Shown piece after piece: positions 6,442 to 14,592 of a DNA stretch of 33,659 bases. The DNA comes from Mesohalobacter salilacus. Lineage in GTDB: Bacteria > Bacteroidota > Bacteroidia > Flavobacteriales > Flavobacteriaceae. The stretch is taken from NCBI GenBank assembly GCA_003931895.1, contig RRZV01000035.1:1-33659 (forward strand). The letters run 5' to 3'. Under the pieces are notes generated by a model. That model was not told where the DNA came from and searched no databases. It saw only the letters and a list, made by a program, of their open reading frames with translations. The position numbers and the translations under genes are program-made. Numbering within the stretch: the first letter of the stretch is position 1; every line of letters begins with the position of its first letter.

Positions 6442-7551
6442 ATGTTTACTCCGCTCGAGTTGATATGGATTTTGCTTATTTTTTTATACTTTTCTTTTGA
6501 TATTATACTCCTTTTAGCGGTTAATAAAATAAAATTAAAGCCGTTTAATAATAGTTCTCCTTCACCAATTTCAGTAGTCATTGCTGCTAAAAATGAAGCT
6601 GAAAATTTAAAAACAAATCTGCCCTATATTCTAAAACAAAACTATCCTCTATTTGAGGTTATAGTAGTTGATGATCAATCTAAAGACAAAACCTTAGAAA
6701 TTCTAAAACAATTTGAAGAGCGATACCAATTTTTAAAATGCCTCAGCGTAAAATCTTCGTTAAAATCATCAAAAAAAAATGCTTTAGATTTAGGTATTCA
6801 TCATGCTAAATATGAACATTTGGTATTTACAGACGCCGATTGTAAGCCTATTTCTGAGAATTGGTTAATGCATTTACAAAATCATTTCTCACCACAACAC
6901 GAGCTTGTTTTAGGGTTTTCTCCTTATCGTAAACTACCGAACCCTATTAACCCTATTATTCGGTTTGAAACTCTATTAACTGCTATCAATTATTTTGGGT
7001 TTTCTAAAATTGGAATGCCCTATATGGGAGTTGGACGCAATCTAGCCTATACTAAAAGTTTGTATCGAAAAATAGGTGGTTTTAAAACACATCGCCACTT
7101 ATTATCTGGTGATGACGACCTATTAGTCAATCAAGCTGTTAAAAAGACTCAAATAGCTCTATGCCTTAATCCTGATAGTTTTGTAGAGAGTCAACCCAAG
7201 CTTGATTTTAAATCTTGGGTTAATCAGAAAAGAAGACATGTCACTACTGCATCGTATTATCGTTTAAAGCATAAACTATGGCTTGGTTTACAATATATAT
7301 CAAAGGTTTTATTTTGGTTTATAGCTATTCCGTTAAGTGTTGTTTTAGAAATTCAAAATAATTTCCAACTCCAGTTTGTCAGTAATATTTTGTTTTTGCT
7401 CATCTTAAAAAGCTTTTTGAGCTTTAATATTTATAAAATATTTTTAAGCAAAGATTTATGGTTTTGGAGTTATTATTTGGAAATAAAGTTAATATGCTTA
7501 CAGTTTTATATCTTTACGAAGAATTTGTTTTCACCAAAATCAACTTGGTAA
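6442..7551 (+). CDS. Family 2 glycosyltransferase, membrane-bound
   Basis: This 369-residue inverting glycosyltransferase has an N-terminal membrane helix, a GT-A domain (ISVVIAAKNEAENL, VVDDQSKDKTLEIL, FTDADCKP as the DxD metal motif) and further hydrophobic helices near the C-terminus. GDDDLLVNQA supplies the acidic acceptor-site residues, and NQKRRH corresponds to the QxxRW-like motif of processive enzymes. It probably acts at the cytoplasmic face of the inner membrane on a lipid- or polysaccharide-linked acceptor; the sugar cannot be told. The start lies 3 nt after the previous gene, and its stop directly precedes the proposed start of the sigma factor, so the three genes look like one operon. 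Confidence 0.85.
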   Translation: MFTPLELIWILLIFLYFSFDIILLLAVNKIKLKPFNNSSPSPISVVIAAKNEAENLKTNLPYILKQNYPLFEVIVVDDQSKDKTLEILKQFEERYQFLKCLSVKSSLKSSKKNALDLGIHHAKYEHLVFTDADCKPISENWLMHLQNHFSPQHELVLGFSPYRKLPNPINPIIRFETLLTAINYFGFSKIGMPYMGVGRNLAYTKSLYRKIGGFKTHRHLLSGDDDLLVNQAVKKTQIALCLNPDSFVESQPKLDFKSWVNQKRRHVTTASYYRLKHKLWLGLQYISKVLFWFIAIPLSVVLEIQNNFQLQFVSNILFLLILKSFLSFNIYKIFLSKDLWFWSYYLEIKLICLQFYIFTKNLFSPKSTW

Positions 7552-8097
7552 CTGAGTAATTCAAAAAAAGATATCGATTTAGCCAAACAAGGGCATCAAA
7601 AAGCTTTTAACAACTTGTTGGAAAGCCATTGGAGTTACGTCTATAATTACCTTTTAAATAAAACTGATGATGTATATACTACAGAAGAATTATGCATTCA
7701 AACTTTTGCTAAAGCTTTTGATAAAATAGATAAATACAATGAGGAATACAATTTTAAAACTTGGTTAATCACCATTTGTAAAAGGCTTTGGATTGATCAC
7801 CAACGCAAAAAAGAGTTAAAAACAACTAAAATCAATAAACAGGTTTCATTTATAAAAAGTGATGATGCTAGTATTGAAGATGCATTGATTCAGGATCAAT
7901 ATATTAAGACTATAAAATTAGCATTGAATACGTTAAAACCAGATGATAAAAACGCACTTATCAAAAGGTTATTTGAAGACAAAAGCTATGCAGAGATTGC
8001 TGAGGAAATGGATGACTCAGTCAATGCTATTAAAGTAAAAATATTTAGGGCTAAGCGAAAACTTATTAAAATAATTCAAAACCAATATCCTCTATAA
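7552..8097 (+). CDS. ECF-type RNA polymerase sigma factor
   Basis: This is a sigma-70 family factor of the extracytoplasmic-function group. Region 2 runs from KAFNNLLESHWSYVYNYL through CIQTFAKAFDKI and FKTWLITICKRLWIDHQRKK. Region 4 carries LIKRLFEDKSYAEIAEEM with a DDSVNAIKVKIFRAKRKL recognition helix. A start at the TTG of 7615 would cut off the beginning of region 2. The same frame is open back to the stop of the glycosyltransferase, and a CTG at 7552 gives 181 residues beginning SNSKKDIDLAKQGHQKAFNN, which is what the family normally has. No ATG, GTG or TTG lies between. I therefore place the start at CTG, or suspect an ATG lost by mutation. No anti-sigma gene is adjacent. Confidence 0.85.
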   Translation: MSNSKKDIDLAKQGHQKAFNNLLESHWSYVYNYLLNKTDDVYTTEELCIQTFAKAFDKIDKYNEEYNFKTWLITICKRLWIDHQRKKELKTTKINKQVSFIKSDDASIEDALIQDQYIKTIKLALNTLKPDDKNALIKRLFEDKSYAEIAEEMDDSVNAIKVKIFRAKRKLIKIIQNQYPL

Positions 8098-8255
8098 TCA
8101 TTTTAAGTCAAATTTTGAGCAATGTTTGAGGTAGTAATTTAAAATTAATTTTGAACAGGAATAAGCTATTTATAGATAAATACTTGAAAATTTAACAGAT
8201 TTAATTTTCTTAAATTTTTCTAAATATTTAATTTCGTTTTCTTAAATTAATTCTT

Positions 8256-10163
8256 TTGAAAATTCTTTTTTTTTGTTTGTGTGTCTTCACTCTTGAATTA
8301 AGTTCGGGTCAATCTGCAGATTACCAATCATTACTACTCGACAAAAAATTTACTGAGAATGCTAATTCTTGTATTAGAAAATTTTCAACACATATTAGCA
8401 TTGAAGCTCAGGACAAAATGTTGATTACGCACAAACAAATCATCACCGTATTTAACAAGAAAGGAAACAGAGATATTGATGCTTTTTTACATTACGACAA
8501 AAACATCAATGTCAAAAACCTTGAGGCTAAAGTATATGATGCCTATGGTAATGAAATTAAAACATATAAAAAGAGAGATTTTAGAGATGTCAGTGCGGTT
8601 GATGGCGGGACATTGTATAGTGATAGTCGTGTTTATTATTTAGACTATACTCCCATAAATTATCCATATACAATAGAATTTAGTTACAAAATTAAAAATT
8701 CAAATACAGCATTTGTAAGGCCTTGGCGACCGGTCAGAAACTATTATCAAAGTGTTCAATCCAGCGAATTTATTGTCGAAGACCATTCTAACTCAGGTTT
8801 GAGATTTAAAAAAGAAAATTTAGATTTTTATAAAGAAATCAATGTTCAAAGCTCAGGACAGAAAATAAGTTGCAAGGCTCAAGATTTGCATGCTTTAAAA
8901 TACGAAGCTTACAGTCCGAGCTTATATTCTTTTACACCTCAGGTTAATTTTGCTTTAACAAAATTCACTTTAGAAGGTCAAGATGGCCAAGCTTCCAATT
9001 GGGAGGAAATGGGCCAATGGCAATATGAGAAACTCATTAAAGGAAGGGATAAAGTTTCTGAAAAAACTAAACAAGAAATTTTAACGCTAACACAAGGTAT
9101 TGAAGACCCATTAGAAAAAGTAAAGATTGTCTATAAGTATGTTCAAGATAATACCAGATATATCAGTGTTCAAGTTGGTATTGGAGGTTGGCAACCCATA
9201 GAGGCAGAAACCGTTGATGAGGTTAAATATGGGGATTGTAAAGGTTTGACAAATTACACTAAAGCTTTGCTTAAAATAGTTGGAGTAGATGCTAAATATA
9301 CAGTTGTTTTTGCTGGTCGTGAAAAACAAAATCTCGATGAAGATTTTGCTTCTATACAAGGAAATCACGTGATTCTAAATGTTCCACTAGAAAACAAAGA
9401 CTTATGGCTTGAGTGCACCAGTCAAGATATTCCTTTTGGGTTTTTAGGCACGTTTACAGACGACAGAAAGGTTTTAGTGGTTGGCGAAGAAGGTGGAAAA
9501 ATAAAGACAACAGATGCTTACTATTCTAGAGATAATTATCAAAAAATCGATGCTGACGTTACTATAACTAAAGAAGGCAACTTGAGCTTAGATTTTGATA
9601 TTTTATCTCAAGGTACTCAATTTTATAATAAATTCAGCCTAGCAGATAAACCTAAAAATGAGATTATCAAAAACTATAAATCTTATTATAGTCACTTGAA
9701 AAGTATTGAGATCAACGCTTTTAACTTTACATCCCTTAAAGATGAAGTTAAATTTATAGAACACCTTGAAATTGGTTCCAAAAACTATTGCTCAAAATTT
9801 GGAAATCGCTTTATGTTTGTTACTAATATTTTAAATCAAAGTATCAATATTCCTGATAAATACGAGGAAAGAATGACCCCATTTGTAATCAGTCGCGGAT
9901 TTTTTGATGAAGACCAATTGGTGTTTAATATGCCCGAAGGTATGCAAATTGAGTCCATGCCACAACCCATAGAATTCAAGACCAAGTTTGGAAAATACCA
10001 TGCTAAAGTTACTAAAAATGAAAAAGGTCAGTTAATTTACGAAAGAAGTATGTTGTTGAAGCAAGGTGATTTTTCAAAACAGGATTACAATAGTTTTAGA
10101 ACTTTTATGAGTAATGTTCATAAAGCCGATCAATCTAAAGTTATATTGATTAAAAAAACTTAA
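8256..10163 (+). CDS. DUF3857 / transglutaminase-like exported protein
   Basis: This 635-residue protein starts at TTG with a signal peptide (KILFFCLCVF then LELSSGQS). A DUF3857 beta-rich domain fills the first half, and a transglutaminase-like core follows, with KYGDCKGLTNYTKALLK supplying the catalytic cysteine and GNHVILNV the histidine. ECTSQDIPFG follows in the position where a third catalytic acid is expected. The C-terminal part is a beta-rich domain. Such proteins are common in Bacteroidota and are periplasmic or outer-membrane associated; their substrates are unknown. The next gene, 12 nt downstream, encodes a relative with an altered active site, so the two probably work together. 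The 158-nt gap upstream holds no evident terminator. Confidence 0.85.
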   Translation: MKILFFCLCVFTLELSSGQSADYQSLLLDKKFTENANSCIRKFSTHISIEAQDKMLITHKQIITVFNKKGNRDIDAFLHYDKNINVKNLEAKVYDAYGNEIKTYKKRDFRDVSAVDGGTLYSDSRVYYLDYTPINYPYTIEFSYKIKNSNTAFVRPWRPVRNYYQSVQSSEFIVEDHSNSGLRFKKENLDFYKEINVQSSGQKISCKAQDLHALKYEAYSPSLYSFTPQVNFALTKFTLEGQDGQASNWEEMGQWQYEKLIKGRDKVSEKTKQEILTLTQGIEDPLEKVKIVYKYVQDNTRYISVQVGIGGWQPIEAETVDEVKYGDCKGLTNYTKALLKIVGVDAKYTVVFAGREKQNLDEDFASIQGNHVILNVPLENKDLWLECTSQDIPFGFLGTFTDDRKVLVVGEEGGKIKTTDAYYSRDNYQKIDADVTITKEGNLSLDFDILSQGTQFYNKFSLADKPKNEIIKNYKSYYSHLKSIEINAFNFTSLKDEVKFIEHLEIGSKNYCSKFGNRFMFVTNILNQSINIPDKYEERMTPFVISRGFFDEDQLVFNMPEGMQIESMPQPIEFKTKFGKYHAKVTKNEKGQLIYERSMLLKQGDFSKQDYNSFRTFMSNVHKADQSKVILIKKT

Positions 10164-10175
10164 AATCAATAAATT

Positions 10176-12197
10176 ATGAAGTATTTATTTTTATTTATTA
10201 TTCTATCAAGCATTTCATTAAATGCTCAAGAATTCGAATTTAAGGAAGTCACAAAAGCTGAACTTCAAGAAAAATTTCATCCGCAAGATTCAACTGCTCC
10301 TGCTGCCGTTCTGTATGAAAAAGGATACCTCACCATGCGATTTGATGATGGCTGGAATTATCATTTAGATGTCACTAAACGTGTAAAAATTTATAATTCA
10401 GATGGCTTTGATTATGCCACTGTTGAAATACCATATTACTATGGAAGCAACACCAAAAGTAGAGAAAATGTTAAAAGCATAAAAGCTTATATTTATAATT
10501 TAGAAGGCAATAAAATTAAAGACGAAAAATTAAGGAATAGAGATATTATTGATGAAGAGACAACAGAATTTTGGAAAAAGGTAAAATTTACCTTTCCTAA
10601 TGTCAAACCAGGCAGTGTTATAGAATACACATATACATACGAATCTCCTCACATTGATGAATTTCCAAGATGGAATTTTCAAGACGAAATACCCGTTAAC
10701 CACTCTTATTACGAATTAATTTTGCCCAACCATTTTGGCTATAATGAATATTCTAAAGGTTTTCATACCATCAATAAAAATATAGAAAACACTATAATTG
10801 ATGTTAGTTTTAGAGTTGATAATCAAGCTATGAACAGTTACGGGACAGGCTCATTAAGTTCAGAATCAGGCACATCAACGATGGAAGCTCGAAAATATTC
10901 TTATGAAGCTCACAATGTCCCAAAACTTAAAGACGAGCCATTTGTAAACAATCATAATAATTTTATTACTTCAATTCAGCACGAACTTTCATACTACAAA
11001 AATCCATCAAACAACACTTTTAAGGAATTCACAACCAATTGGAAAAATGCAAGTTTAACCCTGCAAAAGTCAGAATCATTTGGAGAAGAATTAGATGAAA
11101 CAAAATACTTTGAAGAGGACGTTAACAAAATTCTAAGTCAACCAAGTTCTGAGGAAGAAAAGATTTTTAATATTTTCAATTTTGTAAAAAATCATATGTC
11201 ATGGAATGATTATGTCGGTATTTACTGTTCGGATAAATTAAAAAAAGTCTATAAAGAACGTATAGGAAATATAGCCGATATCAACTTAATGCTAACCTCA
11301 ATGTTGAGATATGCGGGTTTTGAAGCCCATCCTGTTTTGGTAAGCACAATACAAAACGGAATTCCTAGTCAATATGTTTCAACAGAGAATTATAATTATA
11401 TCATAGCAGCCATTGAATTAGAAAACAACCAGATTTTACTGCTCGATGCTTCTAATCCTTATACAGCACCTAACCTACTTCCAACCAGATGTCTCAATTG
11501 GCATGGTAGATTAGTAAGGCCTAACGGAACTTCAAAGCAAATTCAGCTTAATCCCACTTCAGCTTCTGTTGACAATTTCATAATGAATATTAAGTTAGAT
11601 GCTTCTGGAAAAATTACTGGAAAAATGAGACGCCAATATACAAATCAATATGCTTTTGAATATAGAAACAAGTTTAGCTCTGCTGACCCAAAGAACTATG
11701 TTAGCAAACTTCAGAATGCTTTGAAAGTTAATATTACTGATTATAAAAGTGATAATGTAAAAAATTTATCTAAGCCTGTTGTTGAAACCTTATCTTTTAA
11801 TGTTGAAGGTGCTGTAGATATTATAAATGATAATATTTATTTGTCACCTTTGCTTTTTCTGTCTCAGAATGAAAACCCCTTTAAACAAAATCAAAAAGAA
11901 AGAAAATTACCCATTAATTTCACCTTTCCTAAATCACAAAAATATATGATTAATGTTGATATCCCTGAGGGCTACACCATAGATTATATGCCTGAACCAA
12001 AAGCTATTGCACTTCCTAATGATAAAGGAATGTATAGATTTAACATCCGAAAATCACCAACAGGAGATTTACAAATAATTGTTATAAAAGAACTTAAACA
12101 ATCTATTTTAAGTGCTGACTATTATCAACCTTTAAAAGATTTTTATAAAAATATAGTCAATAAAGAAACGGATAAAATTGTTTTGGTTAAAACCTAA
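10176..12197 (+). CDS. DUF3857 protein with a probably inactive transglutaminase fold
   Basis: This 673-residue protein has a clear signal peptide (KYLFLFIILSSISLNAQ). A DUF3857 domain follows, with TKRVKIYNSDGFDYA and PGSVIEYTYTYESP. The transglutaminase-like core reads GNIADINLMLTSMLRYAGF, where active relatives have a cysteine close to the GN/GD turn. Here the position is isoleucine, so peptidase or transferase activity is unlikely. The later histidine position reads NYNYIIAAIEL, and LLLDASNPYTAPNLLP matches the family's usual third block. As the second gene of a two-gene unit it may be a binding partner of the active-site-bearing protein upstream. The exact role is unknown. Confidence 0.8.
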   Translation: MKYLFLFIILSSISLNAQEFEFKEVTKAELQEKFHPQDSTAPAAVLYEKGYLTMRFDDGWNYHLDVTKRVKIYNSDGFDYATVEIPYYYGSNTKSRENVKSIKAYIYNLEGNKIKDEKLRNRDIIDEETTEFWKKVKFTFPNVKPGSVIEYTYTYESPHIDEFPRWNFQDEIPVNHSYYELILPNHFGYNEYSKGFHTINKNIENTIIDVSFRVDNQAMNSYGTGSLSSESGTSTMEARKYSYEAHNVPKLKDEPFVNNHNNFITSIQHELSYYKNPSNNTFKEFTTNWKNASLTLQKSESFGEELDETKYFEEDVNKILSQPSSEEEKIFNIFNFVKNHMSWNDYVGIYCSDKLKKVYKERIGNIADINLMLTSMLRYAGFEAHPVLVSTIQNGIPSQYVSTENYNYIIAAIELENNQILLLDASNPYTAPNLLPTRCLNWHGRLVRPNGTSKQIQLNPTSASVDNFIMNIKLDASGKITGKMRRQYTNQYAFEYRNKFSSADPKNYVSKLQNALKVNITDYKSDNVKNLSKPVVETLSFNVEGAVDIINDNIYLSPLLFLSQNENPFKQNQKERKLPINFTFPKSQKYMINVDIPEGYTIDYMPEPKAIALPNDKGMYRFNIRKSPTGDLQIIVIKELKQSILSADYYQPLKDFYKNIVNKETDKIVLVKT

Positions 12198-12240
12198 AAA
12201 TCTATTTGATAATAACATAAGTCTACATATTTGTTTTTCG

Positions 12241-12248
12241 TAATTTTG
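12241..12248 (+). promoter_or_regulatory. -7 box upstream of the MazG-like gene
   Basis: TAATTTTG matches TAnnTTTG exactly, 38 nt before the ATG at 12287. No -33 TTTG stands at the usual distance; the nearest is 32 nt upstream. It probably drives the 12287-14084 gene group. Confidence 0.35.
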
Positions 12249-12286
12249 CTCAAACATCTTTTGAAAAAAAGCTTTAAACAGTAAAT

Positions 12287-12613
12287 ATGAGCATAAAAAC
12301 TACCCAACAACAAGTCGATGAATGGATCAACCAACACGGCGTAAGATATTTTAACGAGTTAACCAATATGGCTCAACTGACTGAAGAAGTGGGGGAAGTG
12401 GCTCGCATCATTGCCCGTCGCTATGGCGAACAAAGCGAAAAAGAAAGCGACAAACACAAAGATTTGGGTGAAGAGCTTGCCGATGTTATGTTTGTTGTAT
12501 TATGTTTGGCCAACCAAACTGGGGTCGATTTGCAAACGGCTTTCGATAAAAAAATGGAAGTCAAAACCAAAAGAGATCACAACAGACACCAAAATAACCC
12601 AAAACTAAAATAA
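12287..12613 (+). CDS. MazG-like nucleotide pyrophosphohydrolase
   Basis: This 108-residue all-alpha NTP pyrophosphohydrolase is of the short MazG/iMazG type, which hydrolyses non-canonical or excess nucleoside triphosphates to monophosphate and pyrophosphate. The metal-binding EExxE motif is EEVGEVAR near residue 31, and the second acidic pair is in LGEELADVMFVV. The basic tail includes KTKRD. The length is right for the single-domain form. It is followed directly by a small membrane protein and then aroA with almost no spacing, so the three are likely one operon. No functional link to aroA is evident. Confidence 0.9.
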   Translation: MSIKTTQQQVDEWINQHGVRYFNELTNMAQLTEEVGEVARIIARRYGEQSEKESDKHKDLGEELADVMFVVLCLANQTGVDLQTAFDKKMEVKTKRDHNRHQNNPKLK

Positions 12614-12877
12614 ATGTTTACAAAAGTCATCTGTCACAAAGGATTTTGGCGCTCAGTAATATTTCTTACCCTAATGTTCATAATTATCTACAATCTTGTA
12701 GACTGGGGTATGGCATTTAACTTTGATTTTCAAACCTTTATTAAAGAACGGTTAAATCCTGATAAGCTATTAAAATTTATTTTTGCTAATATCCTAAGTG
12801 GATTTGTCTATGGATTTATCATTAGCTTCTTTAAATTCAGAAAAAAATTAAAACATTTAAATCCTTCTGACCACTAA
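12614..12877 (+). CDS. Small membrane protein, function unknown
   Basis: This 87-residue protein starts at the ATG immediately after the previous stop codon. Two hydrophobic segments can be seen, about residues 12-30 (RSVIFLTLMFIIIYNLV) and about 54-72 (FIFANILSGFVYGFIISFF), followed by a basic tail (KFRKKLKHL). I do not recognise the family. Tight packing between the MazG-like gene and aroA suggests co-transcription. A hairpin-like two-helix topology with both ends in the cytoplasm is likely from the positive charges at the tail. Confidence 0.65.
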   Translation: MFTKVICHKGFWRSVIFLTLMFIIIYNLVDWGMAFNFDFQTFIKERLNPDKLLKFIFANILSGFVYGFIISFFKFRKKLKHLNPSDH

Positions 12878-12878
12878 A

Positions 12879-14084
12879 ATGAACAAAACACTTCGTCAAA
12901 GATTAATAAAAGGAAACTACCCGATAAATATTTGTGGTTCTAAAAGCGAAAGCAACCGATTACTCATCATTCAGGCTTTATACCGCAATTTAAATATTAA
13001 TAATCTCTCAACTTCAGATGATACCGAAGTCTTAAAAGCAGCTTTAGCGTCTCAAAATGATGTTATCGACATACATCATGCAGGTACAGCTATGCGTTTT
13101 TTAACAGCTTACTATGCTTGTTTTACAACCAAAACTATCAAGCTGACTGGTAGCGAACGCATGCAAAACAGACCCATCAAAATATTAGTTGAAGCCTTAA
13201 GACAAATAGGAGCTAAAATTGATTATGTCAATAAAGAAGGTTATCCTCCGTTGAAAATTCAACCTTCTAACATAATAAAAAATGAAGTTTATATACAAGC
13301 GAATACCAGCAGTCAGTACATCAGCGCTTTGATGTTAGTTGCGACAAAACTCAAGAAAGGTTTAAAAATTAATTTCACTTCAAAAATCACTTCTCTACCC
13401 TACTTAAAAATGACTCTAAATATGATGCAAAGTCTTGGTTTTGAAGTTAATTTTAAACAGCAGTCTATTGAAGTTAAACCGCAAAATAATTTTAAAGCAC
13501 AAACTTTTAAAGTCGAATCAGACTGGAGTTCGGCTTCATATTTTTATAGTTTAGTTGCGCTTTCGCCTGAATTAAAATTAAATCTAAGTATTTATAAAAC
13601 TGAAAGTTTACAAGGCGATTCATACCTTTATGAGTTATATAAAGACTTAGGCGTTCAAACCACTTTCGAAAAAAATGTCATTATTTTAGAAAATATTAAA
13701 AATAACGCTATACAGTTTTATCAAAAAAACCTAAATCACACACCAGATTTAGCTCAAACTATTGCGGTTACTTGTTTAGGCTTAAAAATTCCCTGCCATT
13801 TAACAGGTTTACATACGCTTAAAATCAAAGAAACCGACCGGTTGGTTGCCCTAAAAAATGAATTAGAAAAATTTGGCGCTCAGGTTCAAATAGACGACGA
13901 AAGTCTAAAGATGACACCTGCTCATAAAATATTATCTAACCGAAAAGTTAAAACCTATAACGACCACAGAATGGCCATGGCTTTTGCTCCTTTAAGTACA
14001 ACAACAGAGCTTAAAATTGAAAATCCTGAGGTTGTATCTAAATCATATCCAGATTTTTGGAAAGATTTTGAATCATTACAATAG
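12879..14084 (+). CDS. aroA: 3-phosphoshikimate 1-carboxyvinyltransferase (EPSP synthase)
   Basis: This 401-residue enzyme joins phosphoenolpyruvate to shikimate 3-phosphate, the sixth step to chorismate. Visible motifs are GSKSESNRLL near residue 20 (conserved Lys, Ser, Arg), AGTAMRFLTAYYA, LTGSERMQNRPI, SSQYISALML, SDWSSASYFYS, HTPDLAQTIAV with the catalytic aspartate, KIKETDRL, YNDHRMAMAFA and VVSKSYPDFW with the C-terminal lysine. The protein is a little shorter than the usual 420-430 residues. The shikimate-pathway entry enzyme is encoded in the minus-strand operon about 10 kb away. It begins 1 nt after the preceding stop codon. Confidence 0.95.
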   Translation: MNKTLRQRLIKGNYPINICGSKSESNRLLIIQALYRNLNINNLSTSDDTEVLKAALASQNDVIDIHHAGTAMRFLTAYYACFTTKTIKLTGSERMQNRPIKILVEALRQIGAKIDYVNKEGYPPLKIQPSNIIKNEVYIQANTSSQYISALMLVATKLKKGLKINFTSKITSLPYLKMTLNMMQSLGFEVNFKQQSIEVKPQNNFKAQTFKVESDWSSASYFYSLVALSPELKLNLSIYKTESLQGDSYLYELYKDLGVQTTFEKNVIILENIKNNAIQFYQKNLNHTPDLAQTIAVTCLGLKIPCHLTGLHTLKIKETDRLVALKNELEKFGAQVQIDDESLKMTPAHKILSNRKVKTYNDHRMAMAFAPLSTTTELKIENPEVVSKSYPDFWKDFESLQ

Positions 14085-14147
14085 TTTTCAGTAATTTATT
14101 TTAAAATATTAAAATTTTAAGTTAATATTGCATCAAAACAAACTATT

Positions 14148-14489
14148 ATGAAACAAACAATTTTATCACTCGCCATGCTTGCCTTTTTTGCTATAAGCAT
14201 CACAAGTTGCAAGCCAGAAAAAAAAGAAAACGCTGAAGAGCAAGTTGAAGAAACTGCTCAAGATGTTGAAAACGCAACAGAAGAAACAGTAGAAGAAGCT
14301 GAAGACGCTGCTGAAAACGTTAAAGATGCTGCCGAAGAAGGCGCTGAAGATGTAAAGCAAGCTGCAGAAGACACCGCAGATGAAGTTAAAGATGCCGCTG
14401 AAGCAACAGCTGAAGATGCTGAGGACGCTGCTAACGATGTTAAAGAATCTGCAGAAAAAGCAGCTGAAGATGTTAAAGGGAAAATGTAA
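14148..14489 (+). CDS. Ala/Glu-rich repeat lipoprotein
   Basis: This 113-residue protein has a lipoprotein signal (MKQTILSLAMLAFFAIS, then ITSC with the lipidated cysteine at residue 21). The remainder is a highly charged amphipathic sequence of Ala, Glu, Asp, Lys and Val. An 11-residue period can be read: VKDAAEEGAED, VKQAAEDTADE, VKDAAEATAED plus a 7-residue insert, VKESAEKAAED, VKGKM. Eleven-residue repeats of this kind occur in group 3 LEA-like and apolipoprotein-like helices. It is probably a surface or periplasmic helical rod with a membrane anchor. A membrane-stabilising or stress role is a guess. A strong terminator follows 28 nt downstream, so the gene forms the end of its unit. TAATATTG about 20 nt upstream of the ATG is a near-match to the -7 box. 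Confidence 0.8.
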   Translation: MKQTILSLAMLAFFAISITSCKPEKKENAEEQVEETAQDVENATEETVEEAEDAAENVKDAAEEGAEDVKQAAEDTADEVKDAAEATAEDAEDAANDVKESAEKAAEDVKGKM

Positions 14490-14511
14490 TAAATTTTTTC
14501 TTATACAATTT

Positions 14512-14549
14512 AAAAAACCGTATTACAATAATGTAGTACGGTTTTTTTT
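14512..14549 (+). terminator. Rho-independent terminator after the lipoprotein gene
   Basis: CCGTATTAC (14518-14526) pairs with GTAGTACGG (14533-14541) with one G-T pair. It is flanked by six A residues before and eight T residues after, extending the stem and allowing use in both directions. It separates the lipoprotein gene from purM. Confidence 0.85.
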
Positions 14550-14579
14550 ATGAATAAATTTTAATCCCTAAAGTATTCT

Positions 14580-14587
14580 TATTTTTG
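14580..14587 (+). promoter_or_regulatory. -7 box 5 nt before purM
   Basis: TATTTTTG is a perfect TAnnTTTG match ending 5 nt before the purM ATG at 14593. A start of transcription at the usual distance would fall on or next to the ATG, so the mRNA may be leaderless. A -33 element is not clear. Confidence 0.35.
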
Positions 14588-14592
14588 CAACC

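Noticed and set aside
12411-12608. Overlapping plus-strand frame inside the MazG-like gene.
   Set aside because: It is a shifted-frame shadow of a gene with clear EExxE motifs, with no start signal or recognisable sequence.
14166-14360. Minus-strand open frame rich in Phe and Ser within the lipoprotein gene.
   Set aside because: It is the antisense shadow of the Ala/Glu repeat region; the lipoprotein has a signal peptide and repeat logic, and a terminator placed after it.
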